From the NCBI RefSeq assembly GCF_004138165.1, contig NZ_RYFF01000013.1, positions 1 to 64,000 of the forward strand: 64,000 bases of DNA. Reading direction: 5' to 3'. The number at the start of each line of letters is the position of its first letter. Positions within the stretch are counted from its first letter, which is position 1. The position numbers and the translations under genes were made by a program. This stretch comes from Candidatus Chloroploca sp. Khr17. Its GTDB lineage: Bacteria > Chloroflexota > Chloroflexia > Chloroflexales > Chloroflexaceae. The notes beneath the pieces are model-generated. The model was not told the origin of the DNA. It saw nothing but the letters and a program-made list of their open reading frames with translations, and searched no databases. This document shows, piece after piece, positions 34,555 through 43,483 of this stretch.

Positions 34555-36969
34555 TCAGGCGCTTTTCTTACGGGGCGGCTCTTTTTTTGTGCTCGTTGTC
34601 TTTTTGCTCGTGGCCGCCTTTTTGCTGGTCGTTGTCTTTTTGCTCGTGACCGCCTTTTTTGTCGCGGTTGTTTTCTTGGTGGCCTTCTCTTTGCCCGCGG
34701 CCTGCACTGGTGTCGCTTCGACCGGGGCCATCTCTTCGAGGCTGTTGGTCAGATAGTCGCACTTTGGATAGCGCGAGCAGCCAAAGAAGGGCCGCCCAAA
34801 GCGCCCCCGGCGCCGCAGCAGCTCGCCCTCGTGACACTTGGGGCAGGCCACACCGGTCGGCTCGGGCAGGGGCACAGGCTTGCCGTCTTTGCCGAGGCGC
34901 CGCGTATTGCTGCACTCGGGATAGCCAGAACAGCCGAGGAAGGGCCCAAAGCGACTCTTCTTGATGACCATTGGCCGCCCACAGAGATTGCACATCACAT
35001 CGCTGGTTTCGGGGGCGCTGGCTTTATCAAGGACGATTTTGCCATCACTATCGCGATGAAAATCACTGGTGAAGTCACACGAATCTGGACCACCATCTTT
35101 GCTGTACCGGGTACAGGCCAGGAACTCACCATTGCGGCCGAACTTGATGGCGAGCAAACCCTGTTGACACTTGGGACACTGGAGATCGGTGACAATCTCT
35201 TCGCGCTTGAGATTGCGCATCTCAACCTTCGCATCAGCGAGGGTCTTTTGAAACGGCGCATAAAATTCGTGCAGGACAGGCACCCAAGCTTTTGATCCGT
35301 CGGCAATATCATCAAGTTGCTGTTCAAGGGCCGACGTAAAATCGTAGTCAACAATATTAGGAAAGTGGAGCACAAGGAGCTCGGTGACGACGCGCCCGAG
35401 GGTCGTTGGGATCAACTTTTTGTCGGCAGCCGTCACATAATCACGTTCCTGGATGGTTGAAATAATCGAAGCATAGGTGGAAGGCCGCCCAATGCCAAGG
35501 CGCTCAAGCTCTTTGACCAGGCTTGCCTCGGTAAAGCGGGGCAACGGCTCGGTGAAATGCTGGATGGGCAGAAGTTCGAGCAGATCGAGGGCGTCCTGTT
35601 CGACCAGGGCGGGCAAACGGCGCTCGCTATCTTCGTCCTCTTCGCCCTCATCAAGGCTAACATTGTAGACCGCGAGAAAACCGGGGAACTTGAGCACCGA
35701 GCCGGTTGCCCGGAAGAGATAGGGGGCATTGCCGGTTGGCGTTGTCGGTGTCCAGGCCCCAAGATCAACGGTCGTACTATCAAAGATCGCCGGAGCCATC
35801 TGCGAGGCGACAAAGCGCTTCCAGATCAACTCGTAGAGCCGGAAGAGATCGCGTTCGAGGATCGCGCTGACCTGCTCGGGAGCCCGCTCACTACTTGTCG
35901 GACGGATCGCCTCGTGCGCCTCTTGGGCTCCTTTCGCCTTGGTTTTGTAAACGGGGGGCTTGTCGGGCAGATAGTCGCGCCCAAAGCGGCTTTCGATCAA
36001 GCGCCGCGCCTCGGCTTGCGCTTCACCGGCCACATTGGTACTATCGGTACGCATATAGGTAATCAGGCCACTGACCCCCTCGTTGCCCCCGAGATCGATC
36101 CCCTCATAGAGACGCTGCGCGAGCATCATCGTCTTTTTGGCACTGAACCCGAGTTTGCGTCCGGCCTCTTGCTGGAGGGTCGAGGTTGTAAAGGGCGGGG
36201 CGGGGCTGCGGCGCTTATCTTTGCGGGTCACCTTGACCACGCGATAGGAGGCGCGGTCGAGGTCAGTCACAATCGCATCGGCCTGCGCCTTATCGGGCAC
36301 CGCGAACTTATCGAGTTTCTTGCCGGCGCGCTCAATCAAGGTCGCACGGAACGCATCGCGCGGGGCCGTCCCCCCGGTCTTGAGCAGATCAGCCTCGATC
36401 GTCCAGTACTCAACGGGCACAAAGCTCTCGACCTCTTGCTCACGTTCAACAATCAGGCGCACCGCGACTGACTGCACCCGGCCAGCGGAAAGCCCGCGCT
36501 TGACCTTATCCCAGAGCAAGGGACTCAACTGATAGCCGACGAGCCGATCGAGCACCCGGCGCGCTTGCTGGGCATTGACCAGATTCTCATCAATCGCACG
36601 GGGATGATCGAGCGCCTGTTGCACCGCATTGCGCGTAATCTCTTGAAAGACAACGCGATGCACGGGCGTACGCCCGGGCTTGATCGCCTCGGTAATATGC
36701 CACGCAATCGCCTCACCCTCACGATCGGGGTCAGTCGCGAGATAGATCGCATCGGCGTTGCGCATCGCCTGGCGCAATTCGTTGACGACCTTCTCTTTGG
36801 TTACCTCATAGACGGGTTGAAAATTGTGCTCGACATCAATCGCCAGATCACTCTTGGGCAAATCGCGCACATGGCCCATACTCGAAGTGACCCGATACCC
36901 ACGACCAAGATATTTCTGGATCGTCTTCGCCTTCGACGGCGACTCGACGATAACAAGTTTGTCTCCCAT
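34555..36969 (-). CDS. topA: DNA topoisomerase I
   Basis: The 804-residue type IA topoisomerase has a Toprim domain (KLVIVESPSKAKTIQKYLG, ATDPDREGEAIAWH), and the catalytic Tyr lies in GLITYMRTDSTN. The C-terminus carries three zinc-ribbon repeats (CPKCQQG..., CNLCGRP..., CPKCHEG... each with two later Cys). It relaxes negative supercoils. The last 55 residues are a Lys/Thr/Ser tail with repeats of TSKKTT and TSKKAA, likely a DNA-binding extension. The ATG at 36969 was chosen because GDKLVIVESPSKAKT is the conserved beginning. Confidence 0.95.
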   Translation of the reverse strand: MGDKLVIVESPSKAKTIQKYLGRGYRVTSSMGHVRDLPKSDLAIDVEHNFQPVYEVTKEKVVNELRQAMRNADAIYLATDPDREGEAIAWHITEAIKPGRTPVHRVVFQEITRNAVQQALDHPRAIDENLVNAQQARRVLDRLVGYQLSPLLWDKVKRGLSAGRVQSVAVRLIVEREQEVESFVPVEYWTIEADLLKTGGTAPRDAFRATLIERAGKKLDKFAVPDKAQADAIVTDLDRASYRVVKVTRKDKRRSPAPPFTTSTLQQEAGRKLGFSAKKTMMLAQRLYEGIDLGGNEGVSGLITYMRTDSTNVAGEAQAEARRLIESRFGRDYLPDKPPVYKTKAKGAQEAHEAIRPTSSERAPEQVSAILERDLFRLYELIWKRFVASQMAPAIFDSTTVDLGAWTPTTPTGNAPYLFRATGSVLKFPGFLAVYNVSLDEGEEDEDSERRLPALVEQDALDLLELLPIQHFTEPLPRFTEASLVKELERLGIGRPSTYASIISTIQERDYVTAADKKLIPTTLGRVVTELLVLHFPNIVDYDFTSALEQQLDDIADGSKAWVPVLHEFYAPFQKTLADAKVEMRNLKREEIVTDLQCPKCQQGLLAIKFGRNGEFLACTRYSKDGGPDSCDFTSDFHRDSDGKIVLDKASAPETSDVMCNLCGRPMVIKKSRFGPFLGCSGYPECSNTRRLGKDGKPVPLPEPTGVACPKCHEGELLRRRGRFGRPFFGCSRYPKCDYLTNSLEEMAPVEATPVQAAGKEKATKKTTATKKAVTSKKTTTSKKAATSKKTTSTKKEPPRKKSA

Positions 36970-37026
36970 AGCGCCCCAGGCTAAGCCAAGAATAGTAACA
37001 AACTGCGGCACGCAATTCGCTATAGC

Positions 37027-37055
37027 ACTATACGCGGGCTACCCATCCTTGTCAA
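37027..37055 (-). promoter_or_regulatory. topA promoter
   Basis: On the minus strand TTGACA (37055-37050), a 17-nt spacer and TATAGT (37032-37027) make a near-consensus promoter, with the start codon about 50 nt downstream of the predicted start. Confidence 0.75.
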
Positions 37056-37109
37056 TAGCCGGTTGTGGGGACATCAGGGCGATGGCATCTTCCGTGTATG
37101 CACCCCGCC

Positions 37110-37182
37110 AGGGCACCCGCAAGGGGTGCCCGTCCACCGGATCCAGCCCCCGGCCGGTAGGGGCACCCCTTGCGGGTGCCCT
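37110..37182. repeat. 22-bp inverted repeat
   Basis: Arms at 37110-37131 and 37161-37182 (AGGGCACCCGCAAGGGGTG...) are perfectly complementary around a 29-nt loop. It lies between the divergent-from-zinc zur end and the topA promoter. It is REP-like and may end zur transcription. Confidence 0.65.
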
Positions 37183-37239
37183 GAGAGAGCGTCTTTTTGT
37201 CTCCGGTTTTGTATGATGCAATCGCCCTGTGTGGGAACA

Positions 37240-37698
37240 TTACACCGTCAAACAACGCGGGCAGTGCCCAAAGAGTTCGAGCACATGATCGTTGATGTGG
37301 TACCCCGTTTGCTGCTCGAGCGTCGTGATGAGATCGCGTAACCCACAGTTATCGAAGCTCTTGAGCGCCCCACACGAGACGCAAATCAGATGATGCGCGT
37401 GGCCCCCGCTAATGCTGTAGCGGTGACAATCTTCGAGACCGTGGATCCGCTGAAAGAGTTCAAGATCACAAAGGAGCTTGACGGTACGAAAGATACTGGC
37501 GATGCCGGGCGACTCGTTGCGTTCCAACAACCACTGTTCAAGTTCATGCACCGTAAACGCTTTATCGAGCGCAACAGCCGCCCGCAAGACAGCGAGGCGT
37601 GGTTGAGTCACTTTGTACCCGGCCTCAGCCATCTGTTCAGCGAGCTCGTGGGCTGGGGCAGGGAGGAGCGCTTGTTGCTGTTTGAGCAGACGACTCAT
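37240..37698 (-). CDS. zur: Fur-family regulator, probable Zur
   Basis: The 152-residue winged-helix repressor shows the recognition helix region TQPRLAVLRAAVA and ASIFRTVKLL, the metal-site stretch GGHAHHLICVSCG, and the structural zinc pairs CVSC and CPRC. It lies divergent from znuACB with a palindrome between them, so Zur is the best reading over Fur or PerR. Zur with zinc bound would repress zinc uptake. The ATG ATG start at 37701/37698 follows AAGAGG. Confidence 0.82.
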   Translation of the reverse strand: MSRLLKQQQALLPAPAHELAEQMAEAGYKVTQPRLAVLRAAVALDKAFTVHELEQWLLERNESPGIASIFRTVKLLCDLELFQRIHGLEDCHRYSISGGHAHHLICVSCGALKSFDNCGLRDLITTLEQQTGYHINDHVLELFGHCPRCLTV

Positions 37699-37788
37699 CA
37701 TATGCCTCTTGAAAGAAGGAAATAGCAAATAGGAAATAGGAGCGAGGAAATGAGGAACTAGCTCCCAGGGCTGATTGTAACACAATTA

Positions 37789-37807
37789 AATGATACACCC
37801 TATCATT
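37789..37807. promoter_or_regulatory. Zur-type operator
   Basis: AATGATA-CACCC-TATCATT is a perfect 7-bp inverted repeat. It touches the -35 box of the znuA promoter. A second half-like site AATGATA lies at 37827-37833, overlapping the -10. The spacing suits repression by Zur of both divergent genes. Confidence 0.7.
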
Positions 37808-37808
37808 C

Positions 37809-37837
37809 TTGACAATTTACCCTGCAAATGATACTCT
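37809..37837 (+). promoter_or_regulatory. znuA promoter
   Basis: TTGACA (37809-37814), a 17-nt spacer and TACTCT (37832-37837). Both boxes lie next to the AATGATA sites, as expected for a zinc-repressed promoter. Confidence 0.6.
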
Positions 37838-37908
37838 ATGTCAGGTAGTGTTGATACAATATCTCAATATATGATGATGTTGCGGACGGATGAACCTTGT
37901 CACCCTGA

Positions 37909-37941
37909 AGATCTCACCGGTCTTGAAGACCTGTGAGGTCT
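37909..37941. repeat. hairpin in the znuA leader
   Basis: AGATCTCACCGGTCT (37909-37923) and AGACCTGTGAGGTCT (37927-37941) form a stem with two mismatches around a 3-nt loop, just before the ribosome site of znuA. The 15-mer recurs as both arms of the repeat after znuA (39448-39505). Confidence 0.65.
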
Positions 37942-37972
37942 GTGAGGATAGAAAAGATTGAGGGGTATGCAG

Positions 37973-39421
37973 ATGCTTTTGTGGAGCAAACGACGAGCAG
38001 TGGTGAGTCTCTTGGTGGTATTGGCGTTCTTGCTCGCTGCGTGTGGCGCTTCGCCAGCCGCACAGTCACCAACGACTGCACCGACCGCAGTGACTGAGGC
38101 CGCACCAGGTACCGAGGCGACAACACCGCCGACCGATGCTTCCTCAAAGCTCAAGGTTGTGGCAACCTTTAGCATTCTTGGGGATCTAGTTACGAATGTG
38201 GCCGGTGATCTGATTGACTTGACGGTGCTGGTTGGACCGGATAGTGACCCGCATGTCTACCAGCCGGTGCCTCAAGATAGTGTGACCCTAGCTGGGGCGG
38301 ATCTGATTATTGAGAATGGTCTGGAATTTGAAACCTGGTTTGATGCGCTCTATGAAGCATCAGGGTCGCAGGCACCACGGGTCGAGCTTGCCGAGCGGGT
38401 GACGCCGCTGCCTGCTGGCGAGGGGCATAGCGCGCACGATGAAGAGCACGCGCACGACGATGGCCTGGCCCATGCTTGCCAGCACTTTGGCGATGACCCG
38501 GTGGCGGTGACTGCGGCGACAACTGCCGCCGAGGCGACGGCGGTGATGCCGGATGATCATACGCGCTACGACCTTACGTTGAGCAATGGCGCGGGCTTTG
38601 TCGTGTTTGAGCAAGACCGTGACGGTGATGTGCTTTTCTTTTTGGGCAGCGATGCGAACCTGACGCTTTTGGCAGGCACCACACCGCTCGCTCCTGAGAA
38701 CGTTGCGCCGATCACCGAAGGATGCGATGCGGTCAAGATTGTCTATACCTTTGATCTTGAGCCTGGAAGCTATTTTGTGCAGTTTGGCTCGCAGGCCCCA
38801 ACACCACTCGCGCTTGTCTGGGAGCGGGGTGAAGAGCATAGCGACAGCGAGGCTGGACATGAAGATGATCATGGACACAGCCATGGTGAGTACGATCCGC
38901 ATATCTGGCAAGATCCCAATAATGCGATGCTGATGGTTGAAGTGATCCGCGATGCCTTGAGCGAGGCTGATCCGACCAACGCGGATACCTATCAACTCAA
39001 TACCGAACGTTATCTGGCGGAACTGACCGCGCTGGATGCGTTTGTCCAGGCCGAAGTGAGTCGGCTGCCGGTTGAAGCACGCAAACTGGTCACAACCCAC
39101 GATACCTTTGCTTACTTTGCCGATCGCTACGAGTTCACGGTTGTCGGCACGGCGCTTGGCACCACGACCGAAAATGCCGATCCTTCAGCGGGTGATCTTG
39201 CTGCGCTGGTCAATGAAATTCGCGCTGTCGGCGTGCCGGCTATCTTTGCCGACAATGTGTCGAATCCGACGTTGATGGAGACAATCGCCCGCGAAGCCGG
39301 GGTGACACTGGTGACTGACCTGCATACCGATGCCCTTAGCCAGCCGGAGGGGCCTGCGGGCACATATGTGGCGATGATCCAGCACAATGTCACCACGATT
39401 GTCAATGCGTTGGCCGAGTAG
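37973..39421 (+). CDS. znuA: zinc ABC transporter substrate-binding lipoprotein with inserted domain
   Basis: A lipoprotein signal (VVLAFLLAACGAS; lipid on the Cys) precedes a ZnuA-type binding domain: VATFSILGDLVTNVAG, GPDSDPHVYQPVPQD, the His/Asp-rich loop, EYDPHIWQDPNNAM, TTHDTFAYFADRYEF and ADNVSNPTLMETIA. The loop is very unusual: His-rich GHSAHDEEHAHDDG at about 149 is separated from the second His cluster (HEDDHGHSHGEYD, about 297) by roughly 120 residues. These form a beta-rich insert (RYDLTLSNGAGFVVFEQD, LEPGSYFVQFGS). ZnuA captures zinc for the membrane permease. The ATG at 37973 has GAGGGG seven bases upstream. At 482 residues it is about 150 longer than usual. Confidence 0.88.
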   Translation: MLLWSKRRAVVSLLVVLAFLLAACGASPAAQSPTTAPTAVTEAAPGTEATTPPTDASSKLKVVATFSILGDLVTNVAGDLIDLTVLVGPDSDPHVYQPVPQDSVTLAGADLIIENGLEFETWFDALYEASGSQAPRVELAERVTPLPAGEGHSAHDEEHAHDDGLAHACQHFGDDPVAVTAATTAAEATAVMPDDHTRYDLTLSNGAGFVVFEQDRDGDVLFFLGSDANLTLLAGTTPLAPENVAPITEGCDAVKIVYTFDLEPGSYFVQFGSQAPTPLALVWERGEEHSDSEAGHEDDHGHSHGEYDPHIWQDPNNAMLMVEVIRDALSEADPTNADTYQLNTERYLAELTALDAFVQAEVSRLPVEARKLVTTHDTFAYFADRYEFTVVGTALGTTTENADPSAGDLAALVNEIRAVGVPAIFADNVSNPTLMETIAREAGVTLVTDLHTDALSQPEGPAGTYVAMIQHNVTTIVNALAE

Positions 39422-39447
39422 GGGGGTGTGCCCGCTTGGGCGAAAAG

Positions 39448-39505
39448 AGACCTCACAGGTCTTGATGATGGCGTTCCAACGCCGACGAGCAGACCTGTGA
39501 GGTCT
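39448..39505. repeat. 15-bp inverted repeat after znuA
   Basis: AGACCTCACAGGTCT (39448-39462) and AGACCTGTGAGGTCT (39491-39505) are perfect complements. The same 15-mer is found in the hairpin before znuA. It might reduce read-through into znuC or stabilise the znuA part of the message. Confidence 0.7.
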
Positions 39506-39556
39506 TCTACAAACAGCCGCCTTCTTTGCAAGGTATTGGGTTGAAGAGGACAACAT

Positions 39557-40342
39557 ATGGCTTTCACATATAGTGGGCGGCATCATGTCCATCCCATTGC
39601 GAATGCTCTGGCGCTCGAGCTCGAGCAACTGGTCGTAAACTACCCTGGCTCGCCTGAGCCAGCGCTCGATCATGTCTCACTCAAGCTTGCCAGCGGGTTG
39701 CGGGTGGCCCTGGTGGGGGCCAATGGCTCGGGCAAGAGCACCCTGCTCAAAACGGTGGCGGGCTTGTTGCACCCGCAGGCTGGCACGATCCGCATCTATG
39801 GGCATCCGGTGGGGGCGTGTCATCACCGGGTGACTTATCTGCCGCAGCGGGGCGATGTTGACTGGCGTTTTCCGGTGAGCGTCAAGCAGATGGTGCTCGC
39901 CGGGCGCTATGTGCATCTCGGCTGGCTGCGTCGTCCTGGGCCGAAGGATCAGGCGATGGTGATGGAGGTACTGGAACGGCTCGGGTTGAGCGAACTGGCC
40001 GAACGGCAGATTAGCCAACTTTCGGGCGGGCAGCAGCAGCGTGCGCTGCTGGCGCGGGCGCTCGTGCAAGAGGCGGATCTCTTGTTGCTCGATGAACCGC
40101 TGAGCGCCGTTGATGCGCCCAGTCGGGCGATTATCGCCGGGGTGCTTGCCGATCTGCGCAGCGAGAATCGGACAGCGCTGGTTGCCACGCATCATCTGGA
40201 TCGGCTTGATGACGAATTTGACCGTGTCATCAGTCTTGAGAACGGATCTTTGCAGACTGATCGGGTGATTGAGGAGGCTGGTCGTCGCCTGGCCCCGGCC
40301 AGAGCACCGCGTTATGATCAACTGGTTACTCGAACCATTTAG
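39557..40342 (+). CDS. znuC: zinc ABC transporter ATPase
   Basis: The ATPase has Walker A GANGSGKST, the Q-loop in LPQRGDVDW, signature LSGGQQQRALLARAL, Walker B LLLLDEPLSAVD and the H-loop ATHHLD. The subfamily is that of Mn/Zn ABC-3 importers. It powers uptake with the permease that overlaps its 3' end. An ATG follows AGAGGACAACAT. Confidence 0.9.
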   Translation: MAFTYSGRHHVHPIANALALELEQLVVNYPGSPEPALDHVSLKLASGLRVALVGANGSGKSTLLKTVAGLLHPQAGTIRIYGHPVGACHHRVTYLPQRGDVDWRFPVSVKQMVLAGRYVHLGWLRRPGPKDQAMVMEVLERLGLSELAERQISQLSGGQQQRALLARALVQEADLLLLDEPLSAVDAPSRAIIAGVLADLRSENRTALVATHHLDRLDDEFDRVISLENGSLQTDRVIEEAGRRLAPARAPRYDQLVTRTI

Positions 40343-41141
40343 TTTTACCTTTATGCGGATCGGCCTGGTAGCGGCTATTCTGGTGAGCATCACCTGTGCC
40401 GCGCTGGGCTCGTATGTTGTTTTGCGCCGGATGGCGTTCATTGGCGATGCGCTGGCGCATACTGTGCTGCCTGGACTCGTCGTTGCGTTTCTGAATGGCT
40501 GGAACCTCTTTGGCGGCGCGATTGCCGCCGGGCTTCTGACGGCCCTCGGCATTGGATGGGTCTCGCGGCGCGGGGTCGTCCGCGAAGACACGGCCATCGG
40601 CGTGCTCTTCACGGCCATGTTTGCCCTTGGCATTCTGATGATGAGCCGGATGAACAGCTTTCGTGACCTGAGCCATATTTTATTTGGCAATGTGCTCGGG
40701 GTGCGCCTGGGCGATCTGTACATCACCGCTGCAATTGCCGTGGGGGTACTGCTCACGCTGGCCTTGCTGCACAAAGAACTGGAACTAACGAGCTACGACC
40801 CGACCTATGCCGAGGGCATTGGCTTGCGAGCGGATCGCCTCCGCACCCTGCTCTTAATCTTGCTGGCCTTTACGGTCGTCAGTTGCATCCAGATTGTCGG
40901 CGTTGTCTTGACGAGTGCCCTGCTGGTCACACCGGCGGCGGCGGCGGCCATGCTCACCAACCGGCTCCCCCGGATGATGCTGCTTGCGGCTGCAATCGCG
41001 ATCAGCTCATCGGTGATCGGGCTCTACGCTTCATACTATGCCAACGTCGCCTCGGGCGCAGCCATCGTACTGGCCTGCACGGGCAGCTTCTTCCTGGCCT
41101 GGGTTGCGCATATGCTTCGCACGCGCGTGGTGCGGGGGTAG
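40314..41141 (+). CDS. znuB: zinc ABC transporter permease
   Basis: An ABC-3 family permease with about eight helices: SYVVLRRMAFIGDALAHTVLP is the family signature, with FGNVLGVRLGDLY and TSALLVTPAAAAAMLTNRLP later. It forms the channel for zinc (manganese is a less likely alternative, given Zur). The ATG at 40314 lies inside the end of znuC (29-bp overlap). Confidence 0.88.
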   Translation: MINWLLEPFSFTFMRIGLVAAILVSITCAALGSYVVLRRMAFIGDALAHTVLPGLVVAFLNGWNLFGGAIAAGLLTALGIGWVSRRGVVREDTAIGVLFTAMFALGILMMSRMNSFRDLSHILFGNVLGVRLGDLYITAAIAVGVLLTLALLHKELELTSYDPTYAEGIGLRADRLRTLLLILLAFTVVSCIQIVGVVLTSALLVTPAAAAAMLTNRLPRMMLLAAAIAISSSVIGLYASYYANVASGAAIVLACTGSFFLAWVAHMLRTRVVRG

Positions 41142-41411
41142 CACGACAGCGAAACGTGTCATGTTGAGCGGAGCCTCGGGCGTCTAGACGCCTGAGGACC
41201 TGCGCTCCGCTTAGGGTGACAAAACCCGGAAAACGTCGTTTACACACTAAGACAAGGTTTCAGAAGAACCGGATCAGCTTTACACGTTCAAGAGTTCGCC
41301 GGTCCTCCTGCGGTGGTAGCGCTCCACTTTTTCATCTGCATCTGGTACGGAACCTTGACCGAGTGAGGGTCTAAATTAGAGGGGCTTCGCCCCCACAAGG
41401 CGGGGTAGGTG
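41142..41411. terminator. short gap with hairpin after znuB
   Basis: GAGCGGAGCCTC...GGCGTCTAGACGCC...CTCCGC (about 41168-41213) makes a strong stem and probably ends the zinc operon. Nothing else is recognisable in this gap. Confidence 0.5.
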
Positions 41412-42497
41412 TCACTGATTCAGGTAGTGAGTGATGACCGCGAGAGCCTGCTCGGCGGCACCGGCACGTACGGGGGCCGGTGAGTGGCGGAGTTGGCTCA
41501 GTCCCTGGGGAGTGAGCCAGGTTGCGGCTCCGTCGATGATGGCCTGATAGGTGTTGCCGATCAAGACGGCTGCCCCAGCGTCGACCAGATAGCGCCATTC
41601 GGTCTCTTGGCGCACAATGAGGAGGGGCGTTCCCAGGACGCCGGCTTCTTCTTGCAACCCGCCCGAGTCGGTCAAGACGGCGCTCGCTGATCCGACGAGG
41701 CGTAGCATATCGAGATAGCCGAGCGGTTTGCTCTGGCGGATCCGGGGCGACAGGGTCAGACCCTGGCGTTGCAGGGCGACGATGGTGCGGGGATGCACGG
41801 GAAACGCGATGGTGTAGGCTTCGGCCAGTTCGTTGAGCGCCTGCACGATCCCCGGGAGCACGTCCGGTTCGGTGTTTTCGGCGCGGTGCAGGGTGAGGGC
41901 GAGGTAGTTGTGGGGTTCGAGTTCGAGCTGTTCAAGGATTTTTGCGTGCTCGGCGTGGCTGCGATTGCGCAACACGGCGTCAATCGCGGTAGAGCCAATG
42001 ACGCTGATGCGCTCTTCGGGGAGACCTTCGTTGCGCAGGTTGGTCGCCGCGATTTCGTCGGCGGCGAGCAAGAGTTCGCTGATGTGATCAACGATGATGC
42101 GGTTTAGCTCTTCGGGCATCGCCCGGTTGAACGAACGCCCGCCTGCTTCAAGATGGGCGACGGGGATGCCCTGCTTGGACGCGCAGATGGCCCCGGCCAG
42201 GGTGGTATTGGTGTCGCCCTGCACCAGCACCAGGTCAGGCTGGCGCTCAAGGAGGATTGGCTCAAGGCGACTGAGCATGCGGGCGGTCTGCTCGCCATGA
42301 CTGGCTGAACCGACGCCCAGGCTATAGGCCGGGGTTGGCAAGCCGAGTTCTTCAAAAAAGATGGTGTCGACTTCATAGGAGTAGTGCTGCCCCGAATGCA
42401 CAAGAATGTGGTTGACGTGCTCGTCGAGCAGCGGAATGAGTGGTGACAGTTTGATAATCTCCGGGCGCGTTCCAAGGATGGTCAGAACCGTAGGCAT
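41412..42497 (-). CDS. wecB: UDP-N-acetylglucosamine 2-epimerase, non-hydrolysing
   Basis: The 361-residue enzyme has the family motifs GTRPEIIKLSPLIPLL, VQGDTNTTLAGA, HLEAGGRSFNRAMPEE, VFPVHPRT-like FPVHPRTIVAL and DSGGLQEEAGVLGTPLL. It converts UDP-GlcNAc to UDP-ManNAc, a precursor for surface polysaccharide. It is the last gene of the six-gene operon starting with the ACP; the 2-bp gap to the acyltransferase gene shows tight coupling. Confidence 0.9.
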   Translation of the reverse strand: MPTVLTILGTRPEIIKLSPLIPLLDEHVNHILVHSGQHYSYEVDTIFFEELGLPTPAYSLGVGSASHGEQTARMLSRLEPILLERQPDLVLVQGDTNTTLAGAICASKQGIPVAHLEAGGRSFNRAMPEELNRIIVDHISELLLAADEIAATNLRNEGLPEERISVIGSTAIDAVLRNRSHAEHAKILEQLELEPHNYLALTLHRAENTEPDVLPGIVQALNELAEAYTIAFPVHPRTIVALQRQGLTLSPRIRQSKPLGYLDMLRLVGSASAVLTDSGGLQEEAGVLGTPLLIVRQETEWRYLVDAGAAVLIGNTYQAIIDGAATWLTPQGLSQLRHSPAPVRAGAAEQALAVITHYLNQ

Positions 42498-42499
42498 AC

Positions 42500-43471
42500 T
42501 TATTCCTCCTCGGCGTAGGCCAGTTGTACGCCGTAGTAGCGTTTGAGAAAGAGGGCCAGTTCAACGTAGATCGGGTCACGATCAGTCGTCATGAAGTTGT
42601 TGGTAAGATCAAGCCAGTGAGGTGAGTCAGCGGGTCGCCAGTGCGGGCGTGTGACGAGCCAGATGGTCGTGTTGCCATCAGCAGTGATGGTCGGAGTTGG
42701 GCCGACGCTCGTTGCGATGGCGAGGCGGTAGTTCTTTTTGCCGTGGCGAAAGCGGACGGCCCCAGTGCGTTCGGTCTCGACTGGCAAACTCATGATCCCG
42801 GTGAGCATTAGTTCGCTAAAGTGGCGCAGCATATGAGCGGCGGCGGCATCAAGGCGTCGCGGACTCATCGTGCGGCGCATGCGCTCCATCTCGCCAACGG
42901 GGCGGGCCGGATTGCCCTCGGCGATCGTGCCGGGCGGCAGGCTACCGCCCACGACCGAGCGCGAATTGACAAAGCTGTGGCTCCCGATCGCGCTGCCTGG
43001 TTGGAGAAAGACGCCCGCCGCGCACCAGACATAATCGCCGAGCGTTACCGCGCCAAAGCGCACCCAGTAGCCCTCGGTATAGGGCAAAAAAGAGCCGTGG
43101 GTATAGACCATACAGCGGGCACCGAGGGCGCTCCAGCGTCCGAGCCGCACATCTTCGTCGGTATTGATCAGGCATTGTGGCCCGATATAGCTATGCTCAC
43201 CGACAAAGAAGCCTGCGGCCCCATAGACAAGGTTGAAACTGCTCACGATGGCATACGGGCCAAGCACAAGATCGCCGTCACACTTGATCAGCGTGAGGGC
43301 CCGCACCTCGCTATAGTCGCCCAGGGCGATATGGCGCCCCATCACGCTGGCGAACCAGCCGATCTTGACGTGCCGACCAAGCTGCGCGCCGCAAAAGACG
43401 CGCAGGATCCACGGTTTGATGACCGGCGGGCAGAAGAAGAGCATGGCAAAGATGAGGGTTTTGAAAGACAT
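42500..43471 (-). CDS. hexapeptide-repeat acyltransferase-like protein
   Basis: Residues about 25-200 are left-handed beta-helix repeats (GRHVKIG, GDYSEVRALTLIKC, GEHSYIGPQCLI, LGDYVWCAAGVFLQPGS, IGSHSFVNSRSVVGG, PPGTIAEGNPARPVG), the fold of sugar O- or N-acyltransferases. A C-terminal 120-residue region (GKKNYRLAIATSVGP, LALFLKRYYGVQLAY) is not usual for the fold. It would transfer an acyl group to a sugar; the nearby ACP and ligase suggest a non-acetyl donor. It has a short hydrophobic start. Confidence 0.75.
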   Translation of the reverse strand: MSFKTLIFAMLFFCPPVIKPWILRVFCGAQLGRHVKIGWFASVMGRHIALGDYSEVRALTLIKCDGDLVLGPYAIVSSFNLVYGAAGFFVGEHSYIGPQCLINTDEDVRLGRWSALGARCMVYTHGSFLPYTEGYWVRFGAVTLGDYVWCAAGVFLQPGSAIGSHSFVNSRSVVGGSLPPGTIAEGNPARPVGEMERMRRTMSPRRLDAAAAHMLRHFSELMLTGIMSLPVETERTGAVRFRHGKKNYRLAIATSVGPTPTITADGNTTIWLVTRPHWRPADSPHWLDLTNNFMTTDRDPIYVELALFLKRYYGVQLAYAEEE

Positions 43472-43483
43472 AGCGGCTTCCTC

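Noticed and set aside
41168-41213. Possible riboswitch after znuB
   Set aside because: It follows the last gene of the operon and precedes a convergent gene, so a terminator hairpin is the simpler reading.
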